The position numbers and the translations under genes are program-made. This document shows, piece after piece, positions 1 through 7,006 of a stretch of DNA of 64,000 bases (position 1 is the stretch's first letter; every line of letters begins with the position of its first letter). The DNA is from Microbacterium sp. SA39 (lineage in GTDB: Bacteria; Actinomycetota; Actinomycetes; Actinomycetales; Microbacteriaceae). The notes under the pieces were generated by a model that searched no databases, was not told the DNA's origin, and saw only the letters and a list, made by a program, of their open reading frames with translations. The stretch lies in the NCBI RefSeq assembly GCF_000967865.1, contig NZ_JXRU01000037.1, positions 124,001 to 188,000 of the forward strand, read 5' to 3'.

Positions 1-30
1 TGAACGAGAAGACAACTGGAGGCGGTTCTC

Positions 31-324
31 ATGGCCCATGATTTTGGCGCAACGTACAGCGAGATGGAAAGCGCCTCGGCGCGACTTCGCGACGGACGCA
101 GTGCAGTCAGCGACACGCTCAAGGAGCTGCAAGGCATCATCGACGATCTCGTGCAGGACGGCTTCAAGACGGAGAACGCGTCTGACGCCTACGCCACGGC
201 GTACGAAGAGCTCACGACGTCGCTCGACGACGCCGCAGAGGCCGTGAACGACATGGCACAGGCCCTGGACCGCATGGCGGACCAGATCCGCGACACCGAC
301 GCCAACATGGCCGGCGGCGCCTGA
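31..324 (+). CDS. WXG100-like (ESAT-6 family) small protein
   Basis: This 97-residue, all-helical, acidic protein has the size and two-helix layout of WXG100 proteins, which are exported as dimers by type VII secretion systems. The central turn reads DGFKTENA (about residues 43-50) in place of a canonical WxG, so the Trp is replaced by Phe. No signal peptide or membrane segment is seen. A GGAGG ribosome site lies just upstream of the ATG. It is followed by a strong hairpin terminator, so it ends its own transcript. Its place in front of an array of CpnT-like carrier and effector genes suggests a role in the same secretion system. Family assignment rests on size, helicity and context; the secretion role is inferred. 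Confidence 0.72.
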   Translation: MAHDFGATYSEMESASARLRDGRSAVSDTLKELQGIIDDLVQDGFKTENASDAYATAYEELTTSLDDAAEAVNDMAQALDRMADQIRDTDANMAGGA

Positions 325-340
325 ACCATCGCGCATCGAG

Positions 341-378
341 AGGTCGTGGGGTTGATCGCAAGATCAGCCCCACGGCCT
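341..378 (+). terminator. Rho-independent-type hairpin terminator
   Basis: A 17-bp inverted repeat has arms beginning AGGTCGTGGGG and ending CCCCACGGCCT around a GCAA loop, with one G-T mismatch. It lies 17 bp after the WXG100-like stop. The following CTCTCT tract is only weakly U-rich in RNA. Confidence 0.75.
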
Positions 379-452
379 CTCTCCATGCATGGGGCATGAG
401 CGGACCGCCCCGAATAGAATCAGTCGGGGAACACGACCGGAGGACACGAGCG

Positions 453-677
453 ATGAGCGGAACACAGAGCTACTACTGGTACAACCTGACCTCGCAGTCG
501 GTGGTGCGTGCGGACGAGCGTCCTTCGGAGGACGTCATCGGCCCGTTCGGCTCGCCGGAGGAGGCAGAGGAGTCGCCCGCGATGCTGCTGGAGCACGCAC
601 GCGCCTGGCTCGAGAGCGAAGAGAGCGAGCCGTTCCGCGCGCTGGTCGAAGAAGAAGACGGCACCGACCTCACGTGA
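453..677 (+). CDS. small SPOR-like hypothetical protein
   Basis: This 74-residue acidic protein begins MSGTQSYYWYNL. The start at 453 is preferred over the in-frame ATG at 396 because a GGAGGA ribosome site sits about 9 bases upstream of 453. A TAGAAT -10-like hexamer lies at about 415. The Tyr-rich start followed by GPFGSPEEAE and a run of acidic helix resembles the short SPOR-like proteins common in Actinobacteria. No catalytic motif is visible. It ends 10 bases before the next start, so it is probably co-transcribed with the lipoprotein gene. The function is unknown. Confidence 0.7.
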   Translation: MSGTQSYYWYNLTSQSVVRADERPSEDVIGPFGSPEEAEESPAMLLEHARAWLESEESEPFRALVEEEDGTDLT

Positions 678-687
678 CGGACGGCTC

Positions 688-2385
688 ATGAGGGGGGAGC
701 GCCGCGTCGCGGCACCGATCGCTGCGCTGCTCGCCGTCGGGCTGGTCTCGTGCACCCCGGCGCTGCCGGAGACGGTCGTGCCGGACACGCAGATCACCGT
801 CGGCTGGACCGGCGGCTTCACGTCGGTCAATGCCGCAGCCTCTCCCACCCGGGGCAACGTCGACATCGCGGAGACGATCCGCGCCGACTTCGGCGATCTC
901 GTCGACGGCGAGTTCGTGGCCGACGAGGGCTTCGGCACGGTGACGATCGTCTCCGATGATCCGTTCACGGTGCGGTACGACCTCGCCGAGCCGGTCTGGT
1001 CGGACGACATCCCGCTCGACGCCGCGGACCTGCTGCTGGCATGGGCGGGGACGGCGGGTTACTTCGTGGCTTCCGAAGATGCGGCCGCCGATGCGGATGC
1101 CGTCGAGATGGAGGTCCCCGCTCTCGACGAGTTCGCGCGGGCGATCGACGTGACCTATCCGCAGCCGACCATCGACTGGCAGCGGGCGGTCTCCGCTCCC
1201 GTGCCCGCGCATGTCGTCGGACAGCGCGCCCTCGGTATCGACGATCCGATGGAGGCCAAGCAGGCCGTCATCCGCGCGATCCAAGAGGGCGACGACGACG
1301 CGCTGGCCGAGATCGCCACGGTGTGGAATGAGGATTTCGAGCTCGGGAAGGACGGGAAGCTCGCCGACGAACTTCTGCTCTCCAGCGGTCCGTTCCGGAT
1401 CGACGAGGTCAGCGAAGACGAGGACGGACAGAGCGTCGCGCTCGTGCCCAATCCGTCCTATCGCGGTCTCGTGACGCCGAAGGTCGCCCGCATCGAGCTC
1501 GTTCCGAACGGTGACGCGCCGGAGAGCGAGGCCGGCGAGCGGCTCGACGTCGTGCAGCTCGCTCCCACCACCGCGAACCGCGAGATCATCCGCCAGCTCG
1601 AGCGCCAGGATTTCACGGTCGACACCCGGCACGACGGGACTCTCTGGGCGCTGATGCTCGACCCGACCGGGGTCTTCACCGGGGCGCAGGCCCGGGCGGC
1701 ATTCCTCCGCACGGTGCCGGCGACGGCTCTCACCGAGCGCGGGTCCGGCGTCTGGGCGACCGCGTACACAGGCACCACCTCGATGCTGTCGGCACCGGGT
1801 TCCCGTGCGTACGACATCGTCAACGAGGACTCCGGTTTCTCGGCCGCGCTCGCCACTCCCGCCGACGACGCCGCCCTGGAACGGGAGAGTGCCGGGATCG
1901 CGCCGGGTGCGTCGGTGTGCGTGTTGTACGACGCCGGCAGCGAGTTCGCGGTGGGCGCGTTCGCCGCCCTGAGCGAAGCCGTCGCAGAAGCGGGCTGGAG
2001 CATCGCGGACTGCGGCAGTGCCGACTTCGCGGGTTCACTCGCGGCGGGCGCCTGGGATGCCGTGATCGCCCGGGTGCCGATCCCCGAGACGCCGGAGCAG
2101 ATCCTCGATCAGTGGGGCAGTCAGGGCGCGGCATCCATCAGCGGGAGCGTCGATCCGGAACGCGATGCGCTGGTTGCCGAGTACGCGCAGACCACCGACG
2201 TGTACGAGGCGAGAGACCTTCTCGCCCAGATCGAGGCGACCATCGTCCGCGCCGCTGTCGCCCTGCCCATCGCCGTGAACCCGCGGGCGACGATCATCGA
2301 TCGCGCCGTGACCGGCATCGCCCCGCGCACGGGCGCCGCGGCACCGCTCACGTACGGCGTCACGCAGTGGGAAGTCGTGCCGTGA
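688..2385 (+). CDS. ABC transporter family 5 substrate-binding lipoprotein
   Basis: This 565-residue protein starts with a short basic segment, a hydrophobic stretch and the lipobox LVSC (Cys at about residue 21), so it should be a lipid-anchored exported protein. Length and layout fit the SBP_bac_5 peptide or solute-binding family, including an early VGWTGGFTSVN segment, a central long helix-rich insert and a C-terminal closing lobe. No permease or ATPase gene is adjacent, which is unusual for a dedicated uptake system. The upstream part of the long open frame (from 508) overlaps the preceding gene and lacks a signal peptide; the ATG at 688 gives a proper lipoprotein start. The substrate cannot be deduced, and a link to the neighbouring secretion island is only positional. 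Confidence 0.8.
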   Translation: MRGERRVAAPIAALLAVGLVSCTPALPETVVPDTQITVGWTGGFTSVNAAASPTRGNVDIAETIRADFGDLVDGEFVADEGFGTVTIVSDDPFTVRYDLAEPVWSDDIPLDAADLLLAWAGTAGYFVASEDAAADADAVEMEVPALDEFARAIDVTYPQPTIDWQRAVSAPVPAHVVGQRALGIDDPMEAKQAVIRAIQEGDDDALAEIATVWNEDFELGKDGKLADELLLSSGPFRIDEVSEDEDGQSVALVPNPSYRGLVTPKVARIELVPNGDAPESEAGERLDVVQLAPTTANREIIRQLERQDFTVDTRHDGTLWALMLDPTGVFTGAQARAAFLRTVPATALTERGSGVWATAYTGTTSMLSAPGSRAYDIVNEDSGFSAALATPADDAALERESAGIAPGASVCVLYDAGSEFAVGAFAALSEAVAEAGWSIADCGSADFAGSLAAGAWDAVIARVPIPETPEQILDQWGSQGAASISGSVDPERDALVAEYAQTTDVYEARDLLAQIEATIVRAAVALPIAVNPRATIIDRAVTGIAPRTGAAAPLTYGVTQWEVVP

Positions 2386-2408
2386 TTTCGGCGGGGTGGG
2401 TTGTTCTC

Positions 2409-2443
2409 CCCATCGCGGATATGCGGTCGCGACTCATAGAGTC
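2409..2443 (+). promoter_or_regulatory. putative carrier-gene promoter (CCCAT-N23-TAGAGTC)
   Basis: CCCAT at 2409-2413 and TAGAGTC at 2437-2443 are separated by exactly 23 bases, and 18 bases separate the latter from the GTG start. The same pair at the same spacing precedes all four carrier genes. TAGAGT fits an actinobacterial TANNNT -10 element. Confidence 0.6.
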
Positions 2444-2449
2444 TTCAAT

Positions 2450-3291
2450 GGAGGTGTCGCTGTGGGAATGATGTTGCCGAATGAGCTTGTCTGGGTGATG
2501 GAGAAGCTGGGTTTTGAGTGGCCGGATATCGATGAGGACGAGGTTCGTAAGGGTGCCACGTTGGTGCGGAACTTCGGGTCGGATCTGGAGGGTGTGATCC
2601 AGGCGGTCGATCGTCAGGTGAATGGTGATCTGGGTGGGGCTCTGCGGGGTCAGACGGGTCCGGCGACGATGTCCGCGTGGAACACGAACCGGTCGCAGAA
2701 TCTGCAGCAGCTGATCGACATCATGCCTCCGGCGGCGACGGCGATGGATGTCGGTGCGGATGCGATCTTCGCGTTGAAGATGAAGGTCATCGTGGATGTG
2801 TCGTCGACGTTGATCACCCTGGTGGCGATGTTGACGAATCCGATCACGGCGGCGGGTGCGGGTCCGATGCTGTTGATCAAGAAGAAGTTGTTGAATGCGG
2901 CGGTGGATATCGCCGTGGAGCAGTTGTTGATGCAGTTGGCGCCGATGTTGATCGAGCCGATGGCGGAGAAGCTGCCCGCGGTGATCGATGCGATCCTGGA
3001 CGCGCCGATGGTGGAGGGTCAGGTCGGGGACTCGGATGAGTTCTATGCGGACCTGCAGGCCCTCGACGACGCGCAGTCGACGATGAAGCTGCATGGGTCG
3101 GACATTCAGACGTTGACGTCGAATTTCTTCTCGGAGTTCGAGGCGTTGGACTTCGGAGGGGATGACTGATGAGTGCGATCAAGCCGATCATCCGTGAGGT
3201 GAAGCAGTCGGTGCTGAAGGGCTTCGCTCACGCGAAGGACAAGCTGCACCAGCTCGCTGACAACCTCACCCAGCATGTCGATGACGTCGCC
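2450..3291 (+). repeat. long direct repeat, copy 1 (carrier plus adaptor)
   Basis: This segment is nearly identical to 12319-13160. It runs from the shared ribosome-binding site through the whole carrier gene and the first ~41 codons of the effector. Similarity drops sharply where the effector tips begin. Confidence 0.85.
2462..3169 (+). CDS. CpnT-like N-terminal carrier protein, copy 1
   Basis: This 235-residue protein starts MGMMLPNELVWVMEKLG, followed by EWPDIDEDEVR. That opening resembles the WXG100-like N-terminal domain of actinobacterial CpnT-type polymorphic toxins. Residues 1-95 form the helical WXG-like part. Residues ~102-139 and ~143-166 are hydrophobic and could insert in or cross a membrane. 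The C-terminus is acidic (FGGDD). In known toxins this module is fused to the toxin, but here it ends with a stop that overlaps the next ATG by one base. The GTG start is chosen because GGAGG lies 7 bases upstream and the same start is conserved in the other copies. It is probably an export carrier or chaperone for the following effector (inference). Leucine codons are often TTG, unlike the neighbouring genes. Confidence 0.78.
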   Translation: MGMMLPNELVWVMEKLGFEWPDIDEDEVRKGATLVRNFGSDLEGVIQAVDRQVNGDLGGALRGQTGPATMSAWNTNRSQNLQQLIDIMPPAATAMDVGADAIFALKMKVIVDVSSTLITLVAMLTNPITAAGAGPMLLIKKKLLNAAVDIAVEQLLMQLAPMLIEPMAEKLPAVIDAILDAPMVEGQVGDSDEFYADLQALDDAQSTMKLHGSDIQTLTSNFFSEFEALDFGGDD

Positions 3292-3738
3292 ATCCGGGTG
3301 CGGGGCCAAGACCGGTTCGACGGTGCACCCGACGCGCCGACTCCTCTGCCGCCGAATCGCTTTCGCACCGACGACCGGACTCCTGAAAACATCTTCGCCG
3401 ATGGCTTCCGACCGCGCGACCCGTCGCGGACGGATCTGGAGCAATACGTGCTGTATAACGTGCCTTCCAACTTCGTCGGCACCTCCAAGGATCCGACGTT
3501 GTATCTGAGGCCCCCGATCCCGACGCCCGACCCCGGATACCGCTACGTCATCCAGGACCCAGGTAATGGGGTCGACGTCAATCAGGCGTTCCCGAACAAC
3601 CCCTATGCGAGCGAGTTCGAGGTGGCCTATCCGGGCGGAATCCCGACAGAGTTCATTGTCGGAGCGCAGCGAATAGGTGACGACCGTACAAGCCTCGGGG
3701 ACTTCATTCCCAACCCGAACTTCCAAGGGGTGAGATAG
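3169..3738 (+). CDS. adaptor plus scabin/pierisin-like ADP-ribosyltransferase toxin
   Basis: This 189-residue effector begins with the shared adaptor MSAIKPIIREVKQ (residues 1-48). The remainder matches the scabin/pierisin/cholera-like ADP-ribosyltransferase pattern. An NAD-binding Arg lies in FRTDDR (R66 or R70), followed by PENIFADGF. A VGTS segment (103-106) stands in for the STS motif. An EFE pair (E149, E151) precedes PGGI (155-158), and IVGA follows. Enzymes of this family transfer ADP-ribose from NAD+ to protein or nucleic-acid targets; the target here cannot be told. There is no signal peptide, so export presumably depends on the upstream carrier, with which it overlaps by one base (TGATG). 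The immunity gene overlaps its stop. Confidence 0.8.
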   Translation: MSAIKPIIREVKQSVLKGFAHAKDKLHQLADNLTQHVDDVAIRVRGQDRFDGAPDAPTPLPPNRFRTDDRTPENIFADGFRPRDPSRTDLEQYVLYNVPSNFVGTSKDPTLYLRPPIPTPDPGYRYVIQDPGNGVDVNQAFPNNPYASEFEVAYPGGIPTEFIVGAQRIGDDRTSLGDFIPNPNFQGVR

Positions 3739-4241
3739 TGGCTGAGATGAGATGGACGTATCAGATCGACCCCGCCTACGACCCTCGCGGCGAGATCCCA
3801 GGAGAAGCCGTCATCTCTGCCGCTCCGTGCGATGACGCGGGCAATGTGACGGGGCCGTGGCAGCAGAACCCGAACTACCGACCGACCGTGCTCGCCCAGC
3901 TGCTCAGCTCCCTTCCTGCAGACAGGTTTGTCATCGCTTTCGGGGCTTACTTGAGGGGAGAGTATTCCCGGGCGCAGCTTCGCGGCGAGTTCGAGAAGAC
4001 AGAGTTCCACGCTCTCGCCACCGAGGATCGGGAGTCACTGCTGGTCATAGACGAGGGCGACGGGCCTGCGTATTCGTTGTTCACGACGCGCGAGCTTCTT
4101 CCTCGTGATTCGCCTCCTCCGACGATCGCTTTGCGAGGATCGCAGATTCTGCCGATTGCATCGAACTGTCGTGGCTTCGTGATCAACCGTTCCACCTTCG
4201 GATCGTTGTGGCTGCCCACCGCTGATCTTCTCGAGGATTGA
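3738..4241 (+). CDS. putative immunity protein for the ADP-ribosyltransferase toxin
   Basis: This 167-residue soluble protein starts at a GTG whose first base is the last base of the toxin stop codon, so translation is probably coupled. No recognised domain or catalytic motif is visible. It has mixed alpha/beta character and no signal peptide or membrane segment, as expected for a cytoplasmic inhibitor. Toxin-immunity order and tight overlap are the only grounds for calling it immunity; I do not recognise the family. Its last base overlaps the next ATG, continuing the operon. Confidence 0.6.
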   Translation: MAEMRWTYQIDPAYDPRGEIPGEAVISAAPCDDAGNVTGPWQQNPNYRPTVLAQLLSSLPADRFVIAFGAYLRGEYSRAQLRGEFEKTEFHALATEDRESLLVIDEGDGPAYSLFTTRELLPRDSPPPTIALRGSQILPIASNCRGFVINRSTFGSLWLPTADLLED

Positions 4242-4690
4242 TGAAGAACCTGACATACGACGGCATCATCGCCGCTGCGGGAAATGTCTCTGTCCCCGCG
4301 ACGGTTTCCGTAGTGCAGGATTTCGATCGACCGAACGGAAGGGAGTACACCGTCACGGTCGAGTTCGATCGACACGAGTTCACCGGCATGGGCGCAGATG
4401 CGTTCTGGGCCTTCGAGCGAGCGCGTGAACAGTACGAGCCTCTCGGGTGGAGGGTCGCGGTCCAAGGCGCTTCGGTGCATTGCTTTCCCAGCGGCATGCA
4501 GGGCGAGGCGGGCGCCCTCGTGGTGTACAGGCACCCGGAATCGCTCGAAGATGCGCAACCGGAGCCGGTCGTGACCTTCGCGGCCGCGGCGCTCGACGAG
4601 ATCGTGACCTTCGCCGAGCAGATGGCAGCGCAACGAGAACGGATGGAGCCGTTACGCCGATCAGGTCAGACCGACAGGCGCCGACCATGA
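4241..4690 (+). CDS. immunity-like protein, family alpha, full-length copy
   Basis: This 149-residue protein begins MKNLTYDGIIAAAG. The ATG at 4241 overlaps the previous stop (TGATG), with GAGGA just upstream. The segment AFWAFERAREQYEPLGWR followed by CFPSGM is shared with the gene at 5184, so the two are paralogues. A shrunken relic with the same start lies at 5609. No known domain is recognised. Position after a toxin-immunity pair, and the presence of several decayed relatives nearby, suggest an accumulated orphan immunity gene (inference). Confidence 0.58.
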   Translation: MKNLTYDGIIAAAGNVSVPATVSVVQDFDRPNGREYTVTVEFDRHEFTGMGADAFWAFERAREQYEPLGWRVAVQGASVHCFPSGMQGEAGALVVYRHPESLEDAQPEPVVTFAAAALDEIVTFAEQMAAQRERMEPLRRSGQTDRRRP

Positions 4691-4700
4691 GAATCACCCC

Positions 4701-5050
4701 GTGATTCTCGTACGTACGTCGTCCTCAGGCTTCGGCATCGATGTAGCGCTGCTCGACGAGATACGTTCGCGGCGAGTGGACTGAGCACGGCTCGTCCTGG
4801 TGCCTGCGAGATTTGCTCCGCATTCTGGGTCACGGGTCTCGGACGGGCGGAAACGCTCGGCGTCAGCGACGAGTTCATGGCAGAGATCCGCCGCTGCCGC
4901 CACTGTGGCGCGTACTGGGAGGTCGGTGCGTTCAGTCACCCCAAGGTGATCACTCGGGCGCAGGCGACGCGAGAACTCCCCGACATCGATCGCCTCGAAC
5001 AGGGGCTCGGGATCGCGTTCCCCGATCCGCAGACAATCGAAAGCGAGTGA
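4701..5050 (+). pseudogene. degenerate copy of the zinc-ribbon immunity-like gene
   Basis: From about 4799 to 5050 one frame encodes GACEIC, then DEFMAEIRRC, AYWEVGAFS and LEQGLGIAFP, clearly related to the intact gene at 5710-5982. Both CxxC pairs are kept. That frame has no ATG, GTG or TTG upstream. The GTG at 4701, which matches the start of the intact gene, opens a different frame that stops at about 4783. The 5' part is therefore scrambled or frameshifted and the gene is probably broken. The upstream flank also resembles the flank of the 5710 gene, indicating a duplicated block. Confidence 0.65.
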
Positions 5051-5054
5051 GTCG

Positions 5055-5135
5055 GACAATGCCGACACGCCCGCCCATGGCCTGACTCGATGGTCAGGAC
5101 ATTCTGGTCACACGAGGGATCGTTCGGGAGGAAGA
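5055..5135 (+). pseudogene. relic of a nuclease-toxin 3' end
   Basis: About 70 bases here, from ACGCCCGCCCATGGC to TCGTTCGGGAGGAA, almost match the last codons of the PD-(D/E)xK effector at 13038-13640. A one-base insertion and changed bases destroy the frame. No adaptor or carrier precedes it, so it is a leftover toxin tip. Confidence 0.75.
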
Positions 5136-5183
5136 GACGCACATGACGACACCAGTCATCGACCCCGCAGATATCCTGAAAGC

Positions 5184-5609
5184 ATGACGGCAGGGTCGCG
5201 CGGGATCCAGGTGATGCGCGAAGGGATCGTGCGAGACGCCACTGTATCGTGGCGGTTCGAGGAGCCCTTCTCCTGGGTCGTGGAGGTGCGCAGCTCCGGA
5301 TTCGGCACGGCCGAAGCACGCGCGGACGACGCGTTCGAGGCGCTCTGTCTCGTACGGGAAGAGCTGGAGCCGTTCGGCTGGCGGATCGGCGTAGCGGGTT
5401 CGCACGCCGATGTATGGCCGAGCGGAATGGCCCGCGACCAGGGCGGCGGTCTGCGCGCGTATCGGATGACATCCGAGAGCGTGGGGGATCTCGTGGACAC
5501 GTTCGAGCCGGTTGAACCCGCGTCGGTGACCACGGTGGCCGTGCAGCGGTCGGAGACCGAGCGGCTGTACGACGCGATTCGGCATCGGGCGCGAACGGGT
5601 GAGGACTGA
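5184..5609 (+). CDS. immunity-like protein, family alpha, second copy
   Basis: This 141-residue protein is paralogous to the one at 4241. It shares a helix leading to ELEPFGWR and a following WPSGM motif, and a similar length. It lies just after the nuclease-toxin relic. The ATG at 5184 is used, but no strong ribosome site is seen; an alternative in-frame ATG at 5214 is possible. The stop overlaps the next ATG at 5609. No catalytic residues or membrane segments are seen. Function as immunity to a lost toxin is inferred from paralogy and position. Confidence 0.55.
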   Translation: MTAGSRGIQVMREGIVRDATVSWRFEEPFSWVVEVRSSGFGTAEARADDAFEALCLVREELEPFGWRIGVAGSHADVWPSGMARDQGGGLRAYRMTSESVGDLVDTFEPVEPASVTTVAVQRSETERLYDAIRHRARTGED

Positions 5610-5713
5610 TGAAGAATCTGACCTACGACGGCGTCATCGCTGCTGCGGGTGATGTCTGTGTTACCTCGATCACGCCAGACCGATCGGCGCCGACCATGAG
5701 AGTGGACCCGTGA
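5609..5713 (+). pseudogene. internally deleted relic of immunity family alpha
   Basis: A 34-codon frame starts MKNLTYDGVIAAAG, nearly the same as the gene at 4241, then jumps to sequence matching the DNA just around the 3' end of that gene (GGCGCCGACCATGAGA). About 350 bases of the middle are missing. It keeps the stop-start overlaps on both sides, so it may still be translated as a short peptide. Confidence 0.68.
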
Positions 5714-5982
5714 CAGCGCACGTCGACTCGACGTACCCGGGTGCCTGCGAGGTCTGCTCGGGGTATTGGGCGACGTACGCGCCGGAGGCGCGCGCCGCGA
5801 TCATCGGCGAGAGCGAAGAATTCATGGCAGAGGTGCGTCGCTGCCGCTCCTGCGGCACCTACTGGGAGGTCGGCGCCTTCAGCTACCCCCAGGTCATCTC
5901 CCGCGACCAGGCTCGGCGCGAGCTTCCTGAGCTCGATGCTCTCGAGCAGGCGCTGAGTATCGACTTCCCGAACCCTGCATGA
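5710..5982 (+). CDS. zinc-ribbon immunity-like protein
   Basis: This 90-residue protein has two CxxC pairs, CEVC near residue 13 and CRSC near residue 45, which would bind one zinc ion as a zinc ribbon. Conserved segments EEFMAEVRRC and TYWEVGAFS follow. The GTG start overlaps the preceding stop (GTGA) and the stop overlaps the next ATG, so it is part of a tight operon. A broken copy lies at 4701-5050. I do not recognise a named family. The duplicated, operonic setting among toxin cassettes makes an immunity role plausible but unproven. Confidence 0.6.
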   Translation: MTAHVDSTYPGACEVCSGYWATYAPEARAAIIGESEEFMAEVRRCRSCGTYWEVGAFSYPQVISRDQARRELPELDALEQALSIDFPNPA

Positions 5983-6302
5983 GCCTGAGCGAAGCACGCA
6001 CGATGATGGATGCCACGCTCACCGCCGCGATCATCGCGTACGTCGGATACGGCTCGCGGCGTACGCCGGGAGCCGATGACGCGGCGGTCCTCGCGATGGA
6101 CGTGCCCGACGCCGAAGCACTCCTCGGCGAGGTGAAACAGATCGTGAAGGCCAGCGACGCCCTGAGCATCCGCAGAGAGGCCTTCGGCGATCAGGACAAG
6201 TCGACTCTCTTCGGCATCGAATTCGAGAAGATCCGCCCCGGCCTGAGCGCTGAGGCTCTTCGCGCTCTCTCCTGGCGGTGGTCCTACCATGCGTTCTTCT
6301 GA
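5979..6302 (+). CDS. hypothetical protein in immunity cluster
   Basis: This 107-residue protein overlaps the zinc-ribbon gene by four bases (ATGA). It starts MSLSEARTMMDATL and is rich in helix-forming residues, with a Trp/aromatic C-terminus (WRWSYHAFF). No domain, signal peptide or metal site is recognised. It is probably an orphan immunity or accessory protein because it is translationally coupled to its upstream neighbour. No paralogue was seen in the window. Confidence 0.52.
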   Translation: MSLSEARTMMDATLTAAIIAYVGYGSRRTPGADDAAVLAMDVPDAEALLGEVKQIVKASDALSIRREAFGDQDKSTLFGIEFEKIRPGLSAEALRALSWRWSYHAFF

Positions 6303-6354
6303 TGGGCGGCGGTAGCGTGCAGTACCAGCCCCGGCTTCGACGGAGGAGCGACAG

Positions 6355-6711
6355 ATGCCGCATGACGACATGACCGTTGACGATGTGCTCGACCTGGTTC
6401 GCGCGCATCTCCCCGCTGCGACGAAGGCGTACAGGAGGTCGGATGTCGAACTGACCTTCGTCCTGTACGACGCCTTCGCCGTGCGCGGCTCGTACGATGA
6501 CTACGGCAGCGGCAGCTGGGGATTCGGCATCCTCTTGGGCGGAGACGCGTCGGTGTCCGAGGTGCTCGGAAGGCGGCTGTCGATCCGCGGAACTCGGGAT
6601 CAGGTTCGGGAAGCACTGAAGGCCATCGACGAGTATGTGCGGTTGCGGGTGGGGCGCGAATATCTCGCGGCCTACGAGGCCGCGTACGGGGCGAGAGGGT
6701 TCCAGCCGTGA
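6355..6711 (+). CDS. hypothetical protein in immunity cluster
   Basis: This 118-residue protein has a clear GGAGGAG ribosome site 8 bases before its ATG. A TAGCGT hexamer at 6313 could be a -10 element for it. The sequence alternates acidic helices with a Gly/Ser-rich central loop (DDYGSGSWGFG). No known domain is recognised. The stop overlaps the following GTG, so the two genes form a pair. The immunity role is inferred only from the surroundings. Confidence 0.52.
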   Translation: MPHDDMTVDDVLDLVRAHLPAATKAYRRSDVELTFVLYDAFAVRGSYDDYGSGSWGFGILLGGDASVSEVLGRRLSIRGTRDQVREALKAIDEYVRLRVGREYLAAYEAAYGARGFQP

Positions 6712-6992
6712 CAGACCAGAACACAGATCTGAGCGAAGCCATCGTGGTCTACCTCACCAACTACCCCGGAAAGAACGAGGCCGCGTTCGAGGCGCGGTAC
6801 GGCTCGACGGGAATTCGCGAGCAGGTACGTGCGATGCTGGACGAGACGATCAGCACCCGGATCGACTGGGCAGGCATGTCCCTCAGCGAGATCGGTGACG
6901 AGCTCGAACGCGTGATGCACGTGAGGCACCCGGAGCTGTCGGATGCCGCGATCAGCAAGCTCCGCAACTACTACACGTACCTGGTCAAATGA
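6708..6992 (+). CDS. hypothetical protein in immunity cluster
   Basis: This 94-residue, mainly helical, acidic protein begins at a GTG overlapping the previous stop by four bases. It ends 14 bases before the orphan effector at 7007, so toxin and small genes share a transcript. The C-terminus (KLRNYYTYLVK) is basic and aromatic. No family is recognised. It could be immunity for a lost toxin or a helper of the following effector; the sequence does not decide. Confidence 0.5.
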   Translation: MTDQNTDLSEAIVVYLTNYPGKNEAAFEARYGSTGIREQVRAMLDETISTRIDWAGMSLSEIGDELERVMHVRHPELSDAAISKLRNYYTYLVK

Positions 6993-7006
6993 GGGGGAAC
7001 TGACCG

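Noticed and set aside
5143..5187. 14-codon frame MTTPVIDPADILKA before the gene at 5184
   Set aside because: It is too short to support as a gene; it may be a vestige of a start region, but no longer homologue was seen in the window.
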